Positions 57,702 through 64,000 of a DNA stretch of 64,000 nt are shown piece after piece (position 1 is the stretch's first letter; each line of letters starts with the position of its first letter). The DNA lies in the NCBI GenBank assembly GCA_963721435.1, contig CAVRJC010000006.1, positions 310,001-374,000 of the forward strand, given 5' to 3'. This DNA comes from CAVRJC01 sp963721435 (GTDB lineage: Bacteria > Actinomycetota > Acidimicrobiia > IMCC26256 > DASPTH01). Below the pieces are notes generated by a model. It was not told the origin of the DNA, ran no database searches, and saw only the letters and a list, made by a program, of their open reading frames with translations. Made by a program: the position numbers and the translations under genes.

Positions 57702-58919
57702 ATGAGTCGGATCTCGCGCCGGGTGGGCGCCATCGAGGAGTCGGCGACCCTCGCGGTCGACGGCAAGGCCAAGGCCCTGCAGGCGGCGGGCGTCGATGTG
57801 ATCGGCTTCGGCGCGGGCGAGCCCGACTTCCCGACGCCGGAGGCGATCGTCGAAGCCGCCGTCGCCGCCTGCCGCGACCCGCGCAACCACAAGTACACGC
57901 CGACCCCCGGCCTCCCCGAGCTGCGGGCCGCGATCGCGGCCAAGACCGCGCGTGACTCCGGCTACGAGGTGCAGCCGAGCCAGGTGCTCGTCACCAACGG
58001 CGGGAAGCACGCGGTCTACAACGCCTTCCAGACCCTGCTCGACCCCGGCGACGAGGTACTGCTCCCTGCGCCCTACTGGACCACCTATCCCGAGGCGATC
58101 AAGCTCGCCGACGGCGTGCCGGTGGTCGTGCCGGCGACCGTCGACGCCGAGTTCCGGGTGACGGTCGAGCAGCTGGAGGCGGCGCGCACGCCGCGCACGA
58201 AGGCGCTCGTCTTCGTGTCGCCGTCGAACCCGAGCGGCGCGGTCTACCCGCCCGACCAGGTCGCGGCCATCGGGCGCTGGGCCGTCGAGCACGGCGTCTG
58301 GGTGATCACCGACGAGATCTACGAGCACCTCACGTACGGCGCGCACGAGTTCTCGTCGCTGCCGGTCCTGGTGCCCGAGGCGGCCGACACCACGCTCGTG
58401 CTCAACGGCGTGGCCAAGACCTACACGATGACGGGCTGGCGCGTCGGATGGATGATCGGCCCGCCCGACGCCATCACCGCGGCCATCAACCTGCAGTCGC
58501 ACCAGACCTCGAACGTCGCCGATGTCTCGCAGCGTGCCGCGCTCGCGGCGGTGAGCGGCGACCTCAACGCGGTCGCGGAGATGCGCGTCGCGTTCGATCG
58601 GCGCGGCCGGATCATGCACGAGATGCTGGCGGCGATCCCCGGCGTGACCTGCATCGAACCGCAGGGCGCGTTCTACTGCTTCCCGTCGTTCGAAGGCGTG
58701 CTCGGTCGCGAGCTCGCCGGTCGGACCCCGACCACGACGCTCGAGCTGTGCGAGCTGCTCCTCGACGAAGCCAAGGTCGCGATCGTGCCCGGCGAGGCGT
58801 TCGGCACGCCCGGCTACGCCCGGATCTCGTTCGCGCTGGGCGACGACGCCATCGTCGAAGGCATCGAGCGCATCGCCAAGTTCCTCGGGCCAACTTCCGC
58901 AGGGACGGAGGGCAAGTGA
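57702..58919 (+). CDS. Class I pyridoxal-phosphate aminotransferase, aspartate type
   Basis: A 405-residue fold-type I aminotransferase. GFGAGEPDFPTPEAI is the substrate-loop start, NPSGAVYPPD and ITDEIYEHLTYG the PLP-contact segments, and NGVAKTYTMTGWRVG contains the PLP-binding lysine; RISFAL has the C-terminal substrate arginine. It is of the 1-gamma aspartate aminotransferase group, which also takes prephenate in some bacteria. Its stop overlaps the serA start, suggesting co-translation in amino-acid synthesis. Confidence 0.88.
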   Translation: MSRISRRVGAIEESATLAVDGKAKALQAAGVDVIGFGAGEPDFPTPEAIVEAAVAACRDPRNHKYTPTPGLPELRAAIAAKTARDSGYEVQPSQVLVTNGGKHAVYNAFQTLLDPGDEVLLPAPYWTTYPEAIKLADGVPVVVPATVDAEFRVTVEQLEAARTPRTKALVFVSPSNPSGAVYPPDQVAAIGRWAVEHGVWVITDEIYEHLTYGAHEFSSLPVLVPEAADTTLVLNGVAKTYTMTGWRVGWMIGPPDAITAAINLQSHQTSNVADVSQRAALAAVSGDLNAVAEMRVAFDRRGRIMHEMLAAIPGVTCIEPQGAFYCFPSFEGVLGRELAGRTPTTTLELCELLLDEAKVAIVPGEAFGTPGYARISFALGDDAIVEGIERIAKFLGPTSAGTEGK

Positions 58920-60500
58920 GCCGCGTGCTCGTCGCCGAGAAGCTGGCCGAGAGCGGTCTCGAGGCGATGCGGGCCGCGGGCCTCGAGGTCGACGAGCAAC
59001 TCGACCTCTCGCCCGCCGACCTGCTCGTCGTGGTGCGCGGCGCGGCCGCGCTCGGTGATCCGCAGCGCGACCCAGGTCACCGCCGAAGTGCTCGAAGCCG
59101 GTGACAGCCTGCAGGTGGTGGGCCGCGCCGGCATCGGGCTCGACAACGTGGATGTCGACGCCGCGACCCGCCGCGGCGTGATGGTCGTCAACGCACCGCA
59201 GTCGAACGTGCTGTCGGCTGCAGAGCACACGATCGCGTTGCTGCTCGCGCAGGCCCGCAACATCCCGCAGGCCGATCGTGACCTGCGGAACGGCGCGTGG
59301 AATCGCTCGAAGTGGGAAGGCGTCGAGCTGCACGACAAGGTGCTCGGGATCGTCGGTCTCGGGCGCGTCGGCGTGCTCGTCGCCCAACGCGCCCACGCGT
59401 TCGGCATGCAGCTCGCAGCCTTCGACCCGTACGTGAGCGCCGATCGGGCCCGGCAGCTCGGCGTGCAACTCGAGCCGTCGATCGTGGATCTCGTGCGCCG
59501 CGCCGACTTCCTCACGATCCACCTGCCGAAGACGCCCGACACCGCCGGCCTCATCTCGGCCGAGCTCCTCACGCACGCCAAGCCCACGCTGCGCATCGTC
59601 AACACCGCGCGCGGCGGGATCGTCGACGAAGCCGCGCTCGCCGATGCCGTCCGCGAGGGCCGCATCGCCGGCGCCGCGCTCGACGTGTTCGCCGCCGAGC
59701 CCACCACCGAGTCGCCGCTGTTCGAGCTCGACACCGTCGTCGTCACGCCACACCTCGGCGCGTCGACCGCCGAAGCGCAGGACAAGGCCGGCCAGACCAT
59801 CGCCGAGCAGGTCGTGCTCGCGCTCAAGGGCGAGTTCGTCCCCTTCGCGGTCAACCTCGCGGCGACCGAGGCGAGCGCGACGGTGCAACCCTTCATGCCG
59901 CTGGTCGAGCGCCTGGGGCGGCTCTTCACCGCGCTCGCGGGTGGCGTCGTCGACACGTTGGAGATCAGCTACGAGGGCCAGATCGCCGACTACGACTGCC
60001 GCGTGCTCACGCTCTCCGCGCTCAAGGGCGTGCTGAGCCCCGTGATCGACGAGCCGGTGTCGTTCGTGAACGCGCCGCAGCTCGCCGAGGAGCGCGGGCT
60101 CACCTACCGCGAGACCACGTCGTCGTCGGCGCGCGACTACGTGAACCTGATCGAGCTGCGCGGGCACACCGAGCGCGGCTCCACGCACGTCGCGGGCACG
60201 CTGTACGGCAAGCAGGACGCGCCGCGGATCGTCGCCATCGACGACTACATCCTCGACCTGTCGCCATCGAGCCACATGCTCGTCGTGCGCAACCAGGACA
60301 CGCCCGGCATGATCGGCCTGGTCGGCACCGTCCTCGGCGACGGCGGGATCAACATCGACGAGCTCGCGCTCGGCCGCGGGCCGATGGGCGACGCGCCGCT
60401 GATGGTGCTGTCGACTTCCACGCCGGTGCCGCAGACGGTCGTCGAGCAGCTCCGCGCCCACGACGGCATCGTCGACGCCCAACCCATCGAGCTCGACTGA
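58916..60500 (+). CDS. serA: D-3-phosphoglycerate dehydrogenase, frame broken near 59050
   Basis: The start SRVLVAEKLAESGLEAM at GTG 58916 is in one frame; from about 59050 (GCGCTCGGTGATCC) the next frame carries the rest: VIRSATQVTAEVL, NAPQSNVLSAAEHT, NAD-binding GIVGLGRVGVLVA, catalytic NTARGGIVDE and HLGASTAEAQ, then an intervening domain and a C-terminal ACT domain (MIGLVGTVLGDGGINIDEL). Total length about 528 residues, the long mycobacterial type with serine-responsive domains. A single extra base explains the break. The overlap with the aminotransferase stop supports a working gene. Confidence 0.88.
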
Positions 60501-60510
60501 CCCCTCCCGG

Positions 60511-60572
60511 TTTTGGCGTCAGTACACCCACCTCTGGCGACGTTTACCGACGCCAAAACGTGAGGTGGGGTG
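60511..60572. repeat. Interleaved inverted repeats after serA
   Basis: TTTTGGCGTC (60511-60520) is matched by GACGCCAAAA (60549-60558), and CACCCACCTC (60525-60534) by GAGGTGGGGTG (60562-60572, one extra G). The arms alternate 1-2-1'-2', so the two stems cannot be nested; they could form a pseudoknot or be alternatives. It lies between the convergent serA and sunset-domain genes. Confidence 0.7.
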
Positions 60573-60580
60573 ACCCCGGA

Positions 60581-60958
60581 CTACCTCTTGGCGGGGCGGA
60601 GGCCGTCGGCCTCGGCTGCTTCGGCGAGACGCGTAGCAGCGGTCGGCCTGGGTGCGGGCGTAGTTGGCGCCGCCGACCTCGTGGAAGATGCCGCTCGTGA
60701 GCTTGGCCTTCACCGGGTGCGACACCGGGCACTCGCCGTCGGTCGCATCGACCCACGCGCGTCGGCGTCGGCGTCGGCGTCCGCTTCGGCTTCGGCCGCG
60801 GCCGCCGGTGTCTCGACCGGCTCGGGCGGATAGGGGAACGGCCGCGGCTGCCACGTGAGCGTGGAGTCGGGACGGGACTTGTCGAACGCGCGCCATGCCG
60901 CGTACGCGGCGCCGGCCAGCACGCCGAGCCCGAGTGCTCGCTTCACTCCCTTGCGCAT
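60581..60958 (-). CDS. Small membrane-anchored protein with C-terminal sunset-type domain, frame broken
   Basis: From ATG 60958 (MRKGVKRALGLGVLAG) there is one short hydrophobic helix, then a proline-rich linker and an Ala-Asp repeat. The C-terminus, readable only after an indel in the repeat near 60755, gives GECPVSHPVKAK, SGIFHEVGGANYARTQADRCYAS, and after another indel near 60620 EAAEADGLRPAKR. That C-terminus matches the actinobacterial sunset domain, known as a small conserved tail of unknown function. Joined length is about 125 residues. The simple repeat makes sequencing or replication slippage likely. Confidence 0.6.
60761..60781 (+). repeat. Six-base simple repeat (GTCGGC)n
   Basis: Three and a half units of GTCGGC encode, on the minus strand, the Ala-Asp run of the sunset-domain protein and coincide with one of its frame breaks. 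Confidence 0.7.
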
Positions 60959-60990
60959 CCGGTGATTCTCCCACGCGAACGGCCTGATGT

Positions 60991-61019
60991 TTGACTTCTC
61001 GGCGCTCACCTGCAACAAT
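60991..61019 (+). promoter_or_regulatory. leuA promoter
   Basis: TTGACT (60991-60996) and AACAAT (61014-61019) are spaced by exactly 17 bases. Transcription is expected to start near 61026, only a few bases before the leader peptide ATG at 61029. Confidence 0.6.
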
Positions 61020-61028
61020 GGTCACCTC

Positions 61029-61070
61029 ATGTACAAGGAACTGCGCACCCAGAGCCTCCTCCTTCTCTAG
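61029..61070 (+). CDS. leuA leader peptide (13 residues)
   Basis: The short frame reads MYKELRTQSLLLL and stop. It contains five leucines, four of them consecutive codons (CTC CTC CTT CTC) directly before the stop. It is followed by a hairpin and a terminator and then by leuA. This is the classical layout of a ribosome-mediated leucine attenuator: when charged Leu-tRNA is scarce, the ribosome stalls on the leucine run and the terminator is not formed. The promoter lies so close that the leader message is nearly leaderless. Confidence 0.8.
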   Translation: MYKELRTQSLLLL

Positions 61071-61072
61071 CT

Positions 61073-61131
61073 GCGAGCACCCCTCGGTGCTCGCGGACGC
61101 CTCCTCGTGCCTTCGGGCCGGGGAGGTTTTT
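61073..61131 (+). terminator. Attenuator hairpins and terminator before leuA
   Basis: GCGAGCACC (61073-61081) pairs perfectly with GGTGCTCGC (61086-61094). Downstream, CCTCC (61100-61104) pairs with GGAGG (61122-61126), extended by inner GCC/GGC pairs around a TTCG loop, and is followed by five T at 61127-61131. The second is a rho-independent terminator placed 32 bases before the leuA ATG. Confidence 0.75.
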
Positions 61132-61162
61132 CGTTGCCCGAAACCACTGAAACGAGAGCGCC

Positions 61163-62707
<1,545 letters not shown>

Positions 62708-62711
<4 letters not shown>

Positions 62712-63118
62712 CCGAAGCGTTCGAAGAGCCCGAGCTCGTCATCCGTGCGCGCACGCGTGCGGGCGAGCTCGGGTTCACGATCTCGAGCGCGCCCGGCGTG
62801 GGCGGGCTCCTCGCGGTGCTCGCGGCGGCGGTGCCGCCGAACGGTCGCATCATCGAGCTCGGCACCGGGAGCGGCGTCGGGGTCGCGTGGTTGGTGCACG
62901 GCCTCGGTGCTCGCACTGATGTCACGGTGACGTCGGTCGACACGGACGCGCGGCTCCTCGACACGGTGCGCGACGACGCCTGGCCCACGTTCGTCGACGA
63001 CGGGTTGGTCGACGCGATCGGTCGCGTCCGGCAGCACCTGATGAGTGACGAGTCGTTGCTCGCAGTCGACATGGCGTGGTCGACCGGGATCATCCTTGCC
63101 ACCAAGCGAGCGTCATGA
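62708..63118 (+). CDS. O-methyltransferase-like protein lacking a central segment
   Basis: A 136-residue product. Its first 90 residues are a Rossmann SAM-binding start (IIELGTGSGVGVAWLVHGL is motif I; SVDTDARLLDTVR motif II), and its end (LLAVDMAWSTGIILATKR) matches the last strand of catechol-type O-methyltransferases. The expected 60 or so residues between WPTFV and DDGLVDAIGRV, including the acidic FADA-type motif and the DD loop, are missing, while the frame is kept. It is therefore an internally deleted gene or an assembly join. GTG 62708 overlaps the leuA stop. Confidence 0.6.
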
Positions 63119-63903
63119 CGCGCGAGCAGCGGCTCGTGTTCGGCGAGGTCGCGGAGACCTACGACCGCGCGCGTCCGGGGTACCCGGACGTCGTGGTCGA
63201 CGACATCGTGGCGCGGGCACCGCAGACGGAGGGCATGCGCCTGCTGGAAGTCGGCTGCGGCACGGGCAAGGCCACGGTGCCGTTCGCCGCCCGCGGCTTC
63301 GACCTCGTCGCGCTCGAGCCGAGTGAGGAGATGGCGGCAGTCGCGCGTCGGAACTGCGCGTCGTACCCGCGCGCGCACGATGCTCGTGACGTCGTTCGAG
63401 GAATGGCCGATCGAGCGCGGCGCGTTCGGTGTCGTGTACTCGGCCACCGCGTGGCACTGGGTTGCAGCCGGACATCCGGCTCGTGAAGGCGCATGGGGCA
63501 CTCGGGGACGACGGCGTGCTCGCGCTGTTCTGGCACCGTCCCGACTGGCCCGACACGCCGTTGCACGAAGCGATCAATGACGTCTACGACACGTACGCGC
63601 CGCAGTTCAGCGCGCGCCTGCCGGGGAAGTCTCCGCAAGACGTCGGTCGTCGCGAGTGTGCGGAGCAGCTCGAAGCATCCGATCTGTTCGGCGCGGTCGA
63701 GGCGCAGCCGGCACGAGTGGAGAGTCGACTACACGCGCGACCAGTTCATCGACCTGCTCGACACGCAGTCGAACCACCGATTGCTCGAGCCGGATGCGCG
63801 CGCCAGACTCTTCGACGGAGTCGGGCGCGCGATCGACGACGCGGGCGGGACGATACCGGTCGGGTACACCGTCGAGCTGTACATGGCGCGCAAGGTCGGC
63901 TGA
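63115..63903 (+). pseudogene. Class I SAM-dependent methyltransferase, frame broken at several points
   Basis: The beginning (ATG 63115: REQRLVFGEVAETYDRARPGYP) and motif I (LLEVGCGTGKATVPFAARG) are intact. After about 63380 the family sequence moves between frames: TSFEEWPIERGAFGVVYSATAWHW, then VKAHGALGDDGVLALFWHRPDWPDT, then HEWRVDYTRDQFIDLLDT and GYTVELYMARKVG to the stop at 63903. Three indels rebuild a typical 260-residue UbiE-like methyltransferase. Overlaps with both neighbours (ATGA type) fit a functional gene with sequencing errors. Confidence 0.65.
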
Positions 63904-64000
63904 TGGACGAGCTCGACGCGCGTCGGCGCGTCACGAGCGCGAGGGTCGCGCGCCTCGCGACCACGCGCGCCGACGGGCGGCCGCACATCGTCCCGGTGTG
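63903..64000 (+). CDS. PPOX-class F420-dependent flavoprotein, 3' end outside window
   Basis: The first 32 residues read DELDARRRVTSARVARLATTRADGRPHIVPV. The pattern A-R-L-A-T-x-x-x-D-G-x-P-H-x-V-P-V is the N-terminal strand pair of pyridoxamine-phosphate-oxidase-like, F420-dependent (TIGR03668-type) proteins. The ATG overlaps the upstream methyltransferase stop. The rest of the gene is outside the window, so cofactor residues cannot be checked. Confidence 0.65.
   Translation, partial: MDELDARRRVTSARVARLATTRADGRPHIVPV

Noticed and set aside
56781..60482. Open frame of 1233 codons on the minus strand opposite the DEAD helicase, aminotransferase and serA genes.
   Set aside because: Shadow of GC-rich coding sequence: Arg/Val/Leu-rich low-complexity product without domains, opposite three well-conserved genes.

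Overview
The window looks like chromosomal DNA of a high-GC actinomycete. The best fit is an uncultured Acidimicrobiia-type organism, but that rank is an inference from gene content and order, not a measurement. Supporting signs are very GC-rich third codon positions, frequent GTG starts, a mycothiol-type formaldehyde dehydrogenase (52299-53387), a mycothiol-related DinB-like protein (12334-12936), the start of an F420-type PPOX flavoprotein (63903 on), and the order mreBCD-mrdA-rodA / TIGR03960-TIGR03936-rne-rplU-rpmA-obgE-proB-proA.

Layout. 1-7000: a catabolic-looking block with a SnoaL-like protein, three Amidohydro_2 proteins and three carboxymuconolactone decarboxylase/AhpD-fold proteins. 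7000-8000: decayed accessory DNA ending at the 3' end of a tRNA-Lys. 8000-17050: sugar-epimerase-like, nucleoside hydrolase, two SDR and hydantoinase A/B genes, with tRNA-His, tRNA-Arg, tRNA-Gly and tRNA-Pro, plus a possible small RNA unit at 11777-11890. 17260-19060: a convergent response regulator and PAS kinase. 19135-26836: protein quality control (tig-clpP-clpX), then valS, folC and ndk. 26947-32633: the rod-shape/elongasome operon. 32694-44853: a radical-SAM pair, RNase E/G, ribosomal proteins L21 and L27, obgE, proline synthesis, and a MoxR/VWA pair. 44960-49497: photolyase, ACT protein, nadD, rsfS and an unusual hisH-hisF pair. 49572-56229: CoA-transferase, a cell-wall lipoprotein, S-(hydroxymethyl)mycothiol dehydrogenase, an EEP hydrolase and an OmpR-type two-component system. 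56490-64000: DEAD helicase, aminotransferase, serA, a sunset-domain protein, leucine-attenuated leuA, two methyltransferases and the start of a PPOX gene.

Main observations. leuA is preceded by a complete leucine attenuator (leader peptide ending in four consecutive Leu codons, hairpins, terminator). A promoter, a short structured stretch and a terminator at 11777-11890 look like an orphan small RNA. The HisF-like protein keeps one catalytic aspartate but has lost the second. Many genes, including the normally essential valS, leuA, serA, mreC and rne, carry single-base-type reading-frame breaks; one lies in a C7 run. This points to residual sequencing indels rather than real gene decay. Several genes have a TANNNT box 6-7 bases before the start codon, as expected for leaderless transcripts.

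All family assignments come from reading motifs and from remembered family features; no database search was run.
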